DNA of 64,000 nt from Chlorobiota bacterium. Its GTDB lineage: Bacteria > Bacteroidota > Ignavibacteria > OLB7. The stretch is taken from positions 1-64,000 of the forward strand of contig JAEUSP010000011.1 of the NCBI GenBank assembly GCA_016788565.1, written 5' to 3'. Below the pieces are notes generated by a model, which saw nothing but the letters and a program-made list of their open reading frames with translations, was not told where the DNA came from and searched no databases. A program made the translations under genes and the position numbers. Within the stretch, counting starts at the first letter, position 1, and each line of letters begins with the position of its first letter. This document shows, piece after piece, positions 33,602 to 42,682 of the stretch.

Positions 33602-35602
33602 CTACCCTTCCTGCAATGCCGATAGATTCCGATGCCAGTCGTTCAGCTCGCGGATGCGCTGGAAGTAGATCATTTTTTTCTCTTCCCGCTCCTCCTCCCC
33701 CAACGTCTGATCGCCTTCCAACTTCAACAACTCTTCTTGGATTGTTTGGAACTGCCGCCGCTCGCTGGCTTTTGCAATCCGCACCAGGCAGTCGCGGGCA
33801 ATTTTCCAGTGGTTCGGTTCGCGCAGCTCTGGGTCCCAGCGGCTCCAATGGGTGCTGATAGTTTCCCGCTCGATTGCCAGCAACGTCACAAGGTCGCGCA
33901 GTTCGGGGTTCATTTCCTCCATCAACAAATCATCCCACACAAACGAGCGTTGATTGACGTAGTGAGCAAGAATCACCCCAACCAGCTGGCGTGTGGCGTG
34001 ATGAGTGAAATCGTCGGGGTCAATGTGAGCAAAAACGTGTTCCAGCAATTGCTGATCGCCCCGCACCAACACCTTCAGCAACCCAAACTCTTCCGCCGGA
34101 AGCTCCGCTTGCGTGATCGGCGTGCGCAGCAATGACGGCTGCAAGCTCGGGGCCGTAACTTCTTGCTGGGGAGCGGTTGGGATTGCTGGGGCTGCAACTA
34201 TTTCTGCCCCACTTTCGGCCTGGGTCGCATCGGCTGAAGCTGGCAGCTCAGCCGGCGTTGCAGGCTGAGTTGGCGCGGAAGCCTGGCGCGGACGGCGGGC
34301 GGATTGGGTTCCAACAGCGCGCGCCAATTCTTGCGTCAGCAGTGCTTCCGGCAAGTGGTAATCGGCTGCCAATTTCTGGACGTACAACTCACGTTTCAGT
34401 GTGTCGGGAATCAGCGCGATTGCACCAACGATGCTGCGGATTGCATCGGCCTTCCGCTCGGGTGCGTCGAAATCCCCCGCTGCCTTCATCGCGCGGGCGC
34501 GGAATTCAAGGAAGGAGACGCTGGCGGCCACGCGACTTTCAAACTCCTTCGCGCCAAATTTCTGGACGAAGGTGTCGGGGTCTTCGCCGTTGGGAAGCCG
34601 CATCACCGAAACATCCAAGCCTTGCCGCAGCAGCACATCAATGCCCCGTTCGGTTGCAGCTTCGCCGGCGCGGTCGCTGTCAAAAATCAACACCACGCGG
34701 TTGGTGTAGCGGCGGATCAGCTCGGCATGGTCGGGGGTCATGGCCGTGCCGCAGGTGGCAATGGCAATATCCACGCCCGCTTGGTGAAGCGAGATCACAT
34801 CGGCATAGCCTTCCACAAACAACGCCAGTTCCCGCTTGCGGATGGAGTCCTTCGCCTGAAAAAGTCCGTACAGAACGCGGCTTTTTTGGTAGATGGGGGT
34901 TTCGGGGGTGTTGATGTATTTCGGCTGGTCGGGGTCCTCCTTCATCCGCCGCGCGCCGAACCCCACCACCCGCCCGGTCGCGCCAAAAATTGGGAACATG
35001 GTGCGCCCCCGAAATCGGTCGTACCACCCGGCGCGCCCCTCGCGTTTCAGTATCAGCCCAGCTTTCTCCAATTCTTGGTTGGTGAAGCCTTGCTCGGCAA
35101 GGTGTTTCAGCAGTGCTTCCCATTCATCGGGGGCGTAGCCCAAGCCGAAGCGAAGGATGGTTTCGTCGGTAAACCCGCGCCCCTTGAAGTAGGCTTGTGC
35201 GGGAAGCCCTGCATCGGAGCGGAGCGTGCGAAAGTAGAATCGGGCGGCCTGGCGGATTGCGGCGGCGATGCGTTCGTTTTCGGTGTACTGTTCGCGGTCG
35301 GCGCGGTCCTCGGGGATTTCGATGCCAAGCTGCGCGGCAAGGTGGCGAACAGCTTCGGGGAAAGTCCAGCCATTTTTTTCGGTGAGGAACGTAAAAACGT
35401 TTCCCCCTTTCCCGCAGGAGAAGCATTTGTAGATTCCGCGCACCGGCTCCACCGCAAACGACGGGCGTTTGTCGTCGTGGAAGGGGCAAAGCCCGGTCCA
35501 ATTTTTCCCGGTTCGGCGCAGCCGAACATAATCGCTGATAACATCAACGATGTTCGCCTCCAGGCGGACACGTTCAACGATTTCGTTGGGGATGCTGGAC
35601 AT
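33602..35602 (-). CDS. dnaG: DNA primase
   Basis: DnaG makes RNA primers for replication. The 666-residue protein has a CHC2 zinc ribbon ('LCPFHDDKRPSF' near 40 and 'CFSCGKGGNVFTFL' near 60) and the RNA-polymerase domain with 'RFRGRTMFPIFGATGRVVGFGAR' near 205. It also has Toprim motifs 'LFVEGYADVI' near 270 and 'VLIFDSDRAG' near 320, a Pro/Ala/Thr/Gln-rich linker (about 440-510), and a helical C-terminal DnaB-interaction region. Length is usual. It lies between dcd and the porW-like gene on the same strand. Confidence 0.96.
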   Translation of the reverse strand: MSSIPNEIVERVRLEANIVDVISDYVRLRRTGKNWTGLCPFHDDKRPSFAVEPVRGIYKCFSCGKGGNVFTFLTEKNGWTFPEAVRHLAAQLGIEIPEDRADREQYTENERIAAAIRQAARFYFRTLRSDAGLPAQAYFKGRGFTDETILRFGLGYAPDEWEALLKHLAEQGFTNQELEKAGLILKREGRAGWYDRFRGRTMFPIFGATGRVVGFGARRMKEDPDQPKYINTPETPIYQKSRVLYGLFQAKDSIRKRELALFVEGYADVISLHQAGVDIAIATCGTAMTPDHAELIRRYTNRVVLIFDSDRAGEAATERGIDVLLRQGLDVSVMRLPNGEDPDTFVQKFGAKEFESRVAASVSFLEFRARAMKAAGDFDAPERKADAIRSIVGAIALIPDTLKRELYVQKLAADYHLPEALLTQELARAVGTQSARRPRQASAPTQPATPAELPASADATQAESGAEIVAAPAIPTAPQQEVTAPSLQPSLLRTPITQAELPAEEFGLLKVLVRGDQQLLEHVFAHIDPDDFTHHATRQLVGVILAHYVNQRSFVWDDLLMEEMNPELRDLVTLLAIERETISTHWSRWDPELREPNHWKIARDCLVRIAKASERRQFQTIQEELLKLEGDQTLGEEEREEKKMIYFQRIRELNDWHRNLSALQEG

Positions 35603-35652
35603 TATGATCTGGCTACCCCGCAGCTATTGCCGGGCGCGCTTGGCTGAATAGA

Positions 35653-36216
35653 TTATTTCTCCAACTCCATCATCAACTTCTCCTCAAAATTTTTCCACAT
35701 CATGCTTTCTACTGGTTTTTCGGTGCGAGCGTTGTATTTGGCGCTCCCTTTTTTGTTGTACGGCACCTCCACATCCCCCTGTACTTCAAAGTAGATCAAC
35801 TGCCCAATCGGCATTCCGGCATAGACGCGGATTGGCTGCTTCACGGAAATTTCCAGCGTCCAGTGGTTGCAGAACCCAACGTCACCCTTCCCTGCTGTGG
35901 CGTGGATGTCAATGCCCAATCGCCCAATGGAGCTTTTCCCCTCCAGAAACGGGACGTGCTTGTGCGATTCGGTGTACTCAACCGTCACCCCCAAGTAAAA
36001 TCCTTCGGGCCGCAGCACAAACCCTTCATCAGGGATGCGGAAGGTGGTGATGGAGTTGTGGCGGCGCGCATCCAACTCTGCATCATTGTAGGTGGCCAGC
36101 CACTCGCCAAGATGAACGTCGTAGCTGTTGGTCCCCAAGTACTGGCGGCGATATGGGGCGATAACAATATCACCACTGCTGATTGCCTTCAGGATTTCGG
36201 TGTCGGTGAGAATCAC
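35653..36216 (-). CDS. dcd: dCTP deaminase
   Basis: A homotrimeric enzyme converting dCTP to dUTP for dTTP synthesis. The 187-residue protein has 'VPFLEGKSSIGRLGIDIHATAGKGDVGF' near 95-122, holding the active-site Ser/Arg/Glu set (SSIGR and the trimer motif), and 'MPIGQLIYFEV' near 147. I chose the GTG start at 36216: it gives VILTDTEILKAI, matching the family's 'xhLsDxxI' opening and the normal length, while the upstream ATG at 36369 would add 51 non-conserved residues and run under the divergent gene's leader. It is first in the long minus-strand run dcd-dnaG-porW-pyrK. Confidence 0.93.
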   Translation of the reverse strand: MILTDTEILKAISSGDIVIAPYRRQYLGTNSYDVHLGEWLATYNDAELDARRHNSITTFRIPDEGFVLRPEGFYLGVTVEYTESHKHVPFLEGKSSIGRLGIDIHATAGKGDVGFCNHWTLEISVKQPIRVYAGMPIGQLIYFEVQGDVEVPYNKKGSAKYNARTEKPVESMMWKNFEEKLMMELEK

Positions 36217-36332
36217 GGTTGTTCGGATTTCGGTTGTTGTTTTGGATTGCGGGCAAGATAGCGGATTCGCGGCATCCAGAGCATCCCAGTTTACGGAACG
36301 TTGTGAATGGATGCGGCGGGGAAATCCGTGTG

Positions 36333-36340
36333 TATCTTTG
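36333..36340 (+). promoter_or_regulatory. possible Bacteroidota -7 element TATCTTTG before the IolB-family gene
   Basis: TATCTTTG fits TAnnTTTG and lies 49 bases upstream of the ATG at 36389 in the divergent gap with dcd. No TTG is found at 17-23 bases upstream (the nearest, at 36301, is too far), so support is weak. Confidence 0.3.
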
Positions 36341-36388
36341 GGGCAATCCAAAGGCTCTGTTCGTTCCAACTATCAATCAACCGCAACC

Positions 36389-37180
36389 ATGCCACAGCAT
36401 CCCTGGGTAGTCCGCAACACCGCTTCCGCGAAAGGGCGGAACATCGTTATCTCGCCCGAAAACACCGATTTTCGGTTTATCTCGGCAGGCAGAATCATCC
36501 TTGATTCCGAAACGCCAAGCATCACCGCCCGCAACGATGGCCGCGAGACCACACTGCTGGTGCTGCACGGCGAAGGGACCATCACCGTTGGGGAACAAAC
36601 GTTTGCCGTTGCGCGATTTGATGGCGTGTATATCCCCTACAGCGCAGAGTTCACCGTGGCCACCGGAAGCTCGATAGATATTTTTGAAGGGAGCGCGCCA
36701 ACCGAACTTGAGTATCCAGCACAGTTGGTTCGCCACGAAGAAGCGCGCCAGCAAGAAGGGATGTACTTGAAGGTTGGTGCCGAGCCGTACTACCGCGAAA
36801 TCCACAAAGTGATTGCCGAGAACGTCCAGGGGGCGAAGCTGCTGACCGGGGTAACGATGTCGAAGCCGGGAAACTGGACCAGTTGGCCGCCGCACGAACA
36901 CGCCGCCACGCAGGAGGAACTCTACCTATTTTTCGATATGCCCCGCCCCGGTTTTGGAACGCAGTATATCTACACCAATTTGGCCGATCCAGAAGTCATC
37001 ACGCCGGTGTATGAAGATGACGCGGTGGTGATTGTGAAAGGCTACCACCCGAACGTAGCCGCCCCCGGTTTCCCGATCAACTTTGCGTGGCTGCTCTGCT
37101 CGCTGGAAGACCACACGTGGCGAAAAGTTGGCGGCGTAAACGTCCAGCCAGAATTTTTGATGGAGACGGGGTTGAAATGA
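36389..37180 (+). CDS. iolB: 5-deoxy-glucuronate isomerase (IolB) family bicupin
   Basis: A 263-residue bicupin. The C-terminal half has 'GNWTSWPPHEHAATQEELYLFF' (about 165-186), the metal-binding His/Glu set of IolB, and 'VVIVKGYHPNVAAPGFPINF' near 225, the family's 'GYHPvsAaPGY' motif. The N-terminal half has 'LLVLHGEGTITVGEQTFAV' cupin strands. IolB isomerises 5-deoxyglucuronate in myo-inositol breakdown. No other iol gene lies in the window, so either the pathway is elsewhere or this member has another sugar-acid substrate. I chose the start at 36389 (MPQHPWVVRN) because the long upstream extension would overlap dcd on the other strand. It is convergent with the TPR lipoprotein gene. Confidence 0.85.
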   Translation: MPQHPWVVRNTASAKGRNIVISPENTDFRFISAGRIILDSETPSITARNDGRETTLLVLHGEGTITVGEQTFAVARFDGVYIPYSAEFTVATGSSIDIFEGSAPTELEYPAQLVRHEEARQQEGMYLKVGAEPYYREIHKVIAENVQGAKLLTGVTMSKPGNWTSWPPHEHAATQEELYLFFDMPRPGFGTQYIYTNLADPEVITPVYEDDAVVIVKGYHPNVAAPGFPINFAWLLCSLEDHTWRKVGGVNVQPEFLMETGLK

Positions 37181-37220
37181 GGTAAATGGGTGAGCAACCA
37201 ACATTGATGAAGCTGCCACC

Positions 37221-38843
37221 TCACCGATTCCCCACCCTCCCTCTTCCCCCAGCTTTTTCCCAAGCGACACGGGCTTTTTCGGGGTAGCCCAGGGCTTCGT
37301 AGAGATGAGCAAGATGTTGGAAGGTGGCCGGTGCGGTTGGATCCATCTCCGCCGCGCGTTCAAGGTAGGGCAAGGCTTGCTGCGGGTTATCCATCCGAAC
37401 AAGAACCCAACCGACGGCATCGTGGCAGATGGAAAGGGAATCGTTCAGCCGCAAGGCAAGCTGTGCCATTCGCAGCGCGTCATCAAGCCGGGTGGAGTGA
37501 TCGGCAAGGGAAACGGCGTAGCGGCAAAGCGTTGGAAGGTCATCGTTCTCATGCTCCAACGCCCTGTCCCATGCTCCGTAGGCTTCACTTAGCCGCCCTT
37601 GCTGTTCCAGCAATTCGCCAAGCTGGCTCCACCCATCGGCATCGCCGGGGAACATGGTGGTGGCTAATCGGGTGTACCATTCGGCACTGTCGGGGCGGTC
37701 TGCTTCTGCATACAGCTGCCCCAGCTTCAGCGGAATTGTGGAGTGTTTCGGCAACCTCCATCCTGCCGGCAGCAGCACCCGCAACGCACGCAGCGCCCCA
37801 CCGTGCGCAATCCATTCATCGGCCACAGCCTCCCACTCCAGCGGGGTGCACTCCTTGCTCGATAATCCTTGCCGTGCCAACGTGTCGGCACGTAGCAGCA
37901 AAGAATCAACTGCGTGAAGGGCAATGCCGGAATACAGCTTCACCCGCCAAGAAGCCGAACGGTTGGCAGCGGAGGTAGCAAGCCGCAATCCATACTCACG
38001 CTGCGCCCCGTCAATCTGCGCACCTGCATCGCGGCTCTCGGTGAAATCCGACAAGCGATCCAGAAAGAATTCCTCCACCGAAGCACTGTCCCCAATGCGG
38101 CTTGTGGCAAGCTCCACCACCTGGCTCATCCGGCTCCACGCGGAATCCCGCTGGTAGGCATCAATCAGCAAGGCGTACACATCGGGGTCGCCGGGTGCCA
38201 GCTCCGCCGCGTCACACAGCGTGGAAGCGGCGGCGGCAAATTGGGAAGTGCTCAGGTAGAGTTCGGAAAGGTTCAGCAGAAGATCGTAGTCATCTTCCGT
38301 TGTTCGGCGCAGAAATTCGTAATGGGTGATGGCTTCTGCCGGGTTCCGCCCCTGCATGATGACCGCAATCATATAGTGGGCGTTGGTGTTGTACGGCTGG
38401 CGTTCCAGGATGAACCGGCACTGCGCCACAGCCGAATCAAACTCCCCGTTGGTTGCCAGCAGCTCGGCATACTGCTGGCGCGACGGCAGATATTCGGGAT
38501 TTGCCCGCACCGCTGCGGCGGCATACCGCACCGCGCTATCGGGGTGGCCAAGCCGTTGCCAGCAGCGGGCAAGCGCGGCCAACGTTGGGCCATTGGCCGT
38601 ATCAACCCGAAGCACCCGCTGGAACTCGCCGATGGCCCGGTGGAACTCACCCTGCATCTGGAAAGTTGAGCCGCGCAGAAAGTGATATTCCATGCGGCCA
38701 CGCTCCACCGATGTTCCCGTGCGGGCCAGCGTTCTTGGCCGCGCAATTTGCCCCGGTGAACACCCCGGCAAACACGCAACAATCGCCAGCACGCAGAGTG
38801 CGGCGGCACAACAGCATACTCGGTATCGTCTGGCGGTTGGCAT
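37221..38843 (-). CDS. TPR-repeat lipoprotein
   Basis: A 540-residue protein whose N-terminus (MPTARRYRVCCCAAALCVLAIVACLPGC) is a lipoprotein signal with likely lipidated Cys in 'CLPGC'. The rest is a dense array of TPR units from about residue 50 to the end, such as 'GEFHRAIGEFQRVLRVDTANG', 'PEYLPSRQQYAELLATNG', 'ADGWSQLGELLEQQGRLSEAYGAW' and the last 'PATFQHLAHLYEALGYPEKARVAWEKA'. Proteins of this kind act as scaffolds on the inner or outer membrane. It is divergent from prfA. The upstream in-frame Met at 38861 would add six residues. Confidence 0.8.
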   Translation of the reverse strand: MPTARRYRVCCCAAALCVLAIVACLPGCSPGQIARPRTLARTGTSVERGRMEYHFLRGSTFQMQGEFHRAIGEFQRVLRVDTANGPTLAALARCWQRLGHPDSAVRYAAAAVRANPEYLPSRQQYAELLATNGEFDSAVAQCRFILERQPYNTNAHYMIAVIMQGRNPAEAITHYEFLRRTTEDDYDLLLNLSELYLSTSQFAAAASTLCDAAELAPGDPDVYALLIDAYQRDSAWSRMSQVVELATSRIGDSASVEEFFLDRLSDFTESRDAGAQIDGAQREYGLRLATSAANRSASWRVKLYSGIALHAVDSLLLRADTLARQGLSSKECTPLEWEAVADEWIAHGGALRALRVLLPAGWRLPKHSTIPLKLGQLYAEADRPDSAEWYTRLATTMFPGDADGWSQLGELLEQQGRLSEAYGAWDRALEHENDDLPTLCRYAVSLADHSTRLDDALRMAQLALRLNDSLSICHDAVGWVLVRMDNPQQALPYLERAAEMDPTAPATFQHLAHLYEALGYPEKARVAWEKAGGRGRVGNR

Positions 38844-38995
38844 GCGGGAAAGATACAGCATTGCTTGAAAGAAGAATTCACCCGCGCCGATCCACCCGCG
38901 TGATCGTTGTTGATTCGTCGTTGATTCATATCCGAACAGCCAGTTCAGCGGGGGATATGTAGATTGCTGGCCGTTTTTTTTTCAGAACCAACATC

Positions 38996-40075
38996 ATGCT
39001 TGATAAACTGACCCAAATTGCCCGCCGGCACGAAGAGGTTGAGCACCGCCTTGCCGACCCAGGAATCTTCAACGATATGAAGACCTACCGCGAGCTTGGC
39101 CGCCAGCAAAAGCAGCTTGCGCCAATCGTGGAGGCGTACCACAGCTACCGCAAACTGCTGAACGATCTTGACGGCGCAAAGGAGCTGATGAACTCCGCCG
39201 ACGACCCCGAGCTTCACGACATGGCCGAGGTAGAGTTCGCCGAACTTCGCGACCGGAAGGAGGCGATGGAGGAAGAAATCCGAATCCTGCTGATCCCCCC
39301 CGACCCCGACGACACCAAGAACTGCATCGTGGAGGTTCGTGCCGGAACCGGCGGCGAAGAAGCCGCGCTGTTTGCCGGCGACCTTTACCGGATGTACACC
39401 CGGTTTGCCGAGCGCAAAGGCTGGCGGTTAGAGCTTTTGGATTTCAGCGAGAGTGATCTTGGGGGATTTAAGGAGGTTGTGTTCCAACTGAGCGGCGAAG
39501 AAGTGTTCGGAACCATGAAGTGGGAATCGGGGGTGCATCGGGTGCAACGCGTTCCGGCAACCGAGGCGCAAGGGCGGGTGCATACATCGGCAGCAACCGT
39601 GGCAATTTTGCCGGAAGTGGAGGATGTTGAGATTGACATCAACCCCGCCGACATTCAGCTGGACACTTTCCGGTCCGGCGGGAAAGGGGGGCAAAACGTG
39701 AACAAAGTGGAAACTGCGGTGCGGCTTACTCACACCCCAACCGGCGTTGTGGTGGCTTGCCAGCAGGAGCGTTCCCAGCTGCAGAACCGCGAGCGGGCAA
39801 TGAAGATGCTTCGCGCAAAATTGTACGAGATGGAGCGTGAGAAGCGCGACAGCGCCTACGCCGCGCAACGGAAGGAGATGGTGGGAAGCGGCGACCGTTC
39901 CGATAAAATCCGAACCTACAACTGGCCCCAGAACCGCGTGACCGACCACCGGCTTACCGGCGACGACAAAAACCACCCGCTGGTGGAGGTTGTTGAAGGT
40001 GGACTTGAGCCAATCATCACCGCGCTGAACCTTGCCGACCGCACCGAAAAATTGAAAGTGGGGGCAACGTTGTAA
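38996..40075 (+). CDS. prfA: peptide chain release factor 1
   Basis: RF1 ends translation at UAA/UAG. The 359-residue protein has the codon-recognition tripeptide P-A-T in '[19 protein letters not shown]' near residue 185, which distinguishes RF1 from RF2 (SPF). The GGQ peptidyl-hydrolysis motif is in '[19 protein letters not shown]' near 230, where a methyltransferase such as PrmC modifies the Gln. No prmC/hemK is adjacent in this window. Length is canonical. The gene stands alone on the plus strand, followed by a repeat-rich spacer. Confidence 0.97.
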   Translation: MLDKLTQIARRHEEVEHRLADPGIFNDMKTYRELGRQQKQLAPIVEAYHSYRKLLNDLDGAKELMNSADDPELHDMAEVEFAELRDRKEAMEEEIRILLIPPDPDDTKNCIVEVRAGTGGEEAALFAGDLYRMYTRFAERKGWRLELLDFSESDLGGFKEVVFQLSGEEVFGTMKWESGVHRVQRVPATEAQGRVHTSAATVAILPEVEDVEIDINPADIQLDTFRSGGKGGQNVNKVETAVRLTHTPTGVVVACQQERSQLQNRERAMKMLRAKLYEMEREKRDSAYAAQRKEMVGSGDRSDKIRTYNWPQNRVTDHRLTGDDKNHPLVEVVEGGLEPIITALNLADRTEKLKVGATL

Positions 40076-40126
40076 TCCACTTTGGCTCATCTCAAGGTAG
40101 TGTGCAAACTCCACCGAACCTCGCCT

Positions 40127-40159
40127 CCGCTCATGCTGAGCTTGTCGAAGTATGAGCGG
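40127..40159. repeat. dispersed palindromic repeat, copy 2 (CCGCTCAT...ATGAGCGG)
   Basis: 33 bases, CCGCTCATGCTGAGC then TTGTCGAAG then TATGAGCGG, ends perfectly inverted, flanked by AGCCACCGA as in other copies. It lies 20 bases before the 116-bp element in the prfA-L,D-transpeptidase gap. Confidence 0.85.
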
Positions 40160-40178
40160 AGCCACCGAATATCGAAGC

Positions 40179-40294
40179 TATACTCGGCGCAAATTGGTTT
40201 GCGAAACTCTACTCAGCTAGGTGCGCTATGGATTCCCGCTTTCGCGGGAATGACAGTGATTGAGTTTTTCGCAAACCACTCTGTTTGGAGTATA
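40179..40294 (+). repeat. 116-bp dispersed inverted-repeat element, copy A (dRS3-like core)
   Basis: The element starts TATACTC and ends GAGTATA, with extended imperfect terminal inversions (GGTTTGCGAAA...TTTCGCAAACC). Its centre is the palindrome ATTCCCGCTTTCGCGGGAAT (40232-40251). The copy at 60188-60303 is its reverse complement, with only two mismatches that I can see. The core fits the ATTCCC-N8-GGGAAT pattern of neisserial dRS3 repeats. One frame through it reads WIPAFAGMT, a common spurious peptide. The whole 429-base prfA-transpeptidase gap has no other recognisable content beyond this and the palindrome at 40127. Confidence 0.9.
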
Positions 40295-40504
40295 CTGATG
40301 TCCACTTACTGCGTGCACGAATTGTAGATGAGCCTCCCCCGCCCCTTTTTTCCTTCATTATTGGAACTATCACTGCGGATTCTTCAAACGGAGCATCCGC
40401 TTTTCTTTTCCCCCATTGCTCTTTCCGCAAAAAGGTTCATTTTGGAAGCGTCTTCGCAACCGCTACAGACCCAACAACAACGCAACCATCGTTCCACTGT
40501 ATCC

Positions 40505-41641
40505 ATGGCTTTTTGCACCCGGACACTGCTTCTGGCAGTACCATCATGCTTGTTACTGCTTTCCTGCGGAGGCGAGGCCGCACGCCAGGAAGAACGCCGC
40601 ACCGACTCCGTGGCTAAAGCCGACTCCATCCGTCGCGCCGATTCCGCCATTGCAGCCAAGCGGCGGGCTGAAGAAGAAATTTTCCCACGGGTTGGCTACC
40701 AAAGGGTGGCCGTAACAAAGGTGATGTTAGACTCCATCCGCAAGCGGTTTGCCTACGCCAAGGACACCGCCGCCCACCGTGCAATCATCACCATGAACCG
40801 GAAGGAGTTTGGATACTTTCACGTTGGCGACACCATCGCGCTGCCGGACACCATCATCCCCGACCTGCGGGCGTACTCCATTTTTCCACAGCGATATCCG
40901 GCGGCGGATTCCATCAAGAAGATCATCATGATCTCCAACAAATTCCAAGCCTACGCCTGTTATGAGAACGGCAAGCTGGTGCGGTTTGCGGCCTGCAACA
41001 CCGGAACCGAACGGAAGCCAACGCTTCCCGGGCGATACGCGCTGAACTGGAAGGAGCGGCTGCGGATTTCATCATTGAATGAGTTCTGGAAGCTCCCCTA
41101 CACTTGGAACTTTCATCTTCATGCCGGCAATGCGTTCCACCAGTTTGCAATGCCGGGGCGGCCGGTTTCCCATTCCTGCGTTCGCCAGTTTATGACCGAC
41201 GCAAAATGGTTGTTCGATTGGGGGGAAGGTGCGCGCCGCGAGAACGGGCGGTTTGTGGCGTTATCGGGAACCCCGGTGATTATTCTGGATATGTTCGATT
41301 TCACCCGCAAGCGTGGCGGCCCGTGGCTGGAGCTAACCAGCAACCGCGACAGCATCCTGAAATTACCCGACGCACCGATGCAGATTGAAGAAGCGTTGAT
41401 CCCCATCAGCCAAGTTCCCGCCGACGCGCGTGGCGGGCTGCCCGACCGGCAACGCTACGCAACAGCCGAGGACACCTTGAAAGCTCGCGGGATCATCCGC
41501 AAGGAAGTTCAGCTTTCGTGGTCCATTGACTACAACAAACGACGCAAGGCAAAGCAAGCAGCGGCGGCCACGGCTGCCGAGAAAAAGAAACCGAGCACCG
41601 CCGCGCCAAGCAATTCCGGGCCGAACAACTCAGGTCAGTAG
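40505..41641 (+). CDS. L,D-transpeptidase (YkuD) lipoprotein with altered SHxC motif
   Basis: A 378-residue lipoprotein (MAFCTRTLLLAVPSCLLLLSC, lipobox LLLSC). After a charged helix (about 25-55), the YkuD domain spans about 135-275: 'KKIIMISNKFQAYACYENGKLV', 'TLPGRYAL', 'WNFHLHAGNAFHQFAM', and the active-site stretch SHSCVR (222-227, Cys225). YkuD enzymes form 3-3 peptidoglycan crosslinks or attach proteins to the wall through this Cys. The usual motif is SHGC(V/I)R; here Gly224 is Ser. The C-terminal 60 residues are Lys/Ala-rich and low in complexity. The start at 40505 is set by the lipoprotein signal. The next gene begins on the base after its stop codon. Confidence 0.85.
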   Translation: MAFCTRTLLLAVPSCLLLLSCGGEAARQEERRTDSVAKADSIRRADSAIAAKRRAEEEIFPRVGYQRVAVTKVMLDSIRKRFAYAKDTAAHRAIITMNRKEFGYFHVGDTIALPDTIIPDLRAYSIFPQRYPAADSIKKIIMISNKFQAYACYENGKLVRFAACNTGTERKPTLPGRYALNWKERLRISSLNEFWKLPYTWNFHLHAGNAFHQFAMPGRPVSHSCVRQFMTDAKWLFDWGEGARRENGRFVALSGTPVIILDMFDFTRKRGGPWLELTSNRDSILKLPDAPMQIEEALIPISQVPADARGGLPDRQRYATAEDTLKARGIIRKEVQLSWSIDYNKRRKAKQAAAATAAEKKKPSTAAPSNSGPNNSGQ

Positions 41642-42652
41642 ATGGAACAAGGCACCAACGATTACGACAGCCCGTGGAAGGAGATCATCGAGGGATACCT
41701 GGATCAGTTCTTTGCGTTCTACTTCCCCGAAGCATTTTCGCAAATTGACTGGAGCCGCCAGCCAGAGTTTTTGGATAAAGAGCTTCGGCAGATCACGCGC
41801 GAGGCGGAAGTTGGGCGGCGGTATGTGGACACCCTGGCGAAGGTCTGGACTACCGAAGGCGAAGAAGCATGGGTGCTGATTCATATTGAGGTGCAGCAGC
41901 AGCCCGACACCGATTTTGCCGAGCGGATGTACATCTACAACAACCGTATTTTCGACCTGTACCGCCGCCGGGTTGCCAGCTTCGCAGTGCTTGCCGATAA
42001 CGACCCGCGTTGGCGGCCAGCCACCTTCAGCTACGGCATGATGGGAACCGAAGTGCTGCTGCGGTTTGCCACCACCAAGCTGGTAGATTTCCGCGGCAGC
42101 GTGGACACGATAACCGAGCGCAGGAACGTCTTTGCAACCGTCACCGCTGCGCACTTGCGCACGGTGCAGTGGCGGCGCAACACAACCATGATCTACCAGT
42201 GGAAGTTGGAGTTGATTAAAGGGCTGTACCGAACCGGCTACAACCGCCAGCAGATACTTGACCTGTTCCGGTTTATTGACTGGTTAATGCGGTTGCCCGA
42301 AGCACTCACAACCCGCTTTTGGATGGAGTTCACAACATTTGAGAAGGAGAACACAATGCCGTACATCACCAGCATCGAGCAATTAGGATTTAACCGTGGC
42401 CTTCAGCAAGGCATCGAGCAGGGAATCGAGAAAGGTATGGAGAAAGGCATCGAGAAAGGCATCGAGAAAGGGCTTCAGCAACTACGAACCGTTGTTCTTA
42501 CGCTGCTCACCAACAGGTTTGGCGAACTGCCAGAATCTGTTGTCAACAGCATCAACAGCATCAATGTACCAGAAACTTTAAGCCAGCTGAGTTTGCGCGC
42601 AGTGACCTCGGCATCGGTGCAGGAGTTCATCCAATTTCTTGAAAACGAGTAG
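41642..42652 (+). CDS. Rpn/PDDEXK-type putative nuclease ('putative transposase' family)
   Basis: A 336-residue cytoplasmic protein. The N-terminal half resembles Rpn/YhgA-like PD-(D/E)XK proteins: 'YLDQFFAFYFPEAFSQIDW' near 18, then 'RRYVDTLAKVWTTEGEEAWVLIHIEVQQQ' near 60-90, giving the D and the E-x-Q catalytic strand, and 'RIFDLYRRRVASFAVLADN' near 105. Near residues 258-282 a four-residue repeat, (GIEKG)-like, runs about six times (QGIEQGIEKGMEKGIEKG). This is typical of these multi-copy proteins. Rpn members promote RecA-independent recombination; the role here is unproven. The ATG follows the transpeptidase TAG with no gap, so the two are probably translated together. Confidence 0.8.
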   Translation: MEQGTNDYDSPWKEIIEGYLDQFFAFYFPEAFSQIDWSRQPEFLDKELRQITREAEVGRRYVDTLAKVWTTEGEEAWVLIHIEVQQQPDTDFAERMYIYNNRIFDLYRRRVASFAVLADNDPRWRPATFSYGMMGTEVLLRFATTKLVDFRGSVDTITERRNVFATVTAAHLRTVQWRRNTTMIYQWKLELIKGLYRTGYNRQQILDLFRFIDWLMRLPEALTTRFWMEFTTFEKENTMPYITSIEQLGFNRGLQQGIEQGIEKGMEKGIEKGIEKGLQQLRTVVLTLLTNRFGELPESVVNSINSINVPETLSQLSLRAVTSASVQEFIQFLENE

Positions 42653-42682
42653 CCCGGCATACTCTCCCCCTTCCCTATTTTC

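Noticed and set aside
40082-40327. Small open frame reading ...WIPAFAGMTVIEFFANHS...
   Set aside because: It is a translation of the 116-bp dispersed repeat; the same peptide appears at the second copy (59966-60283). WIPAFAGMT-type peptides are a familiar spurious annotation.
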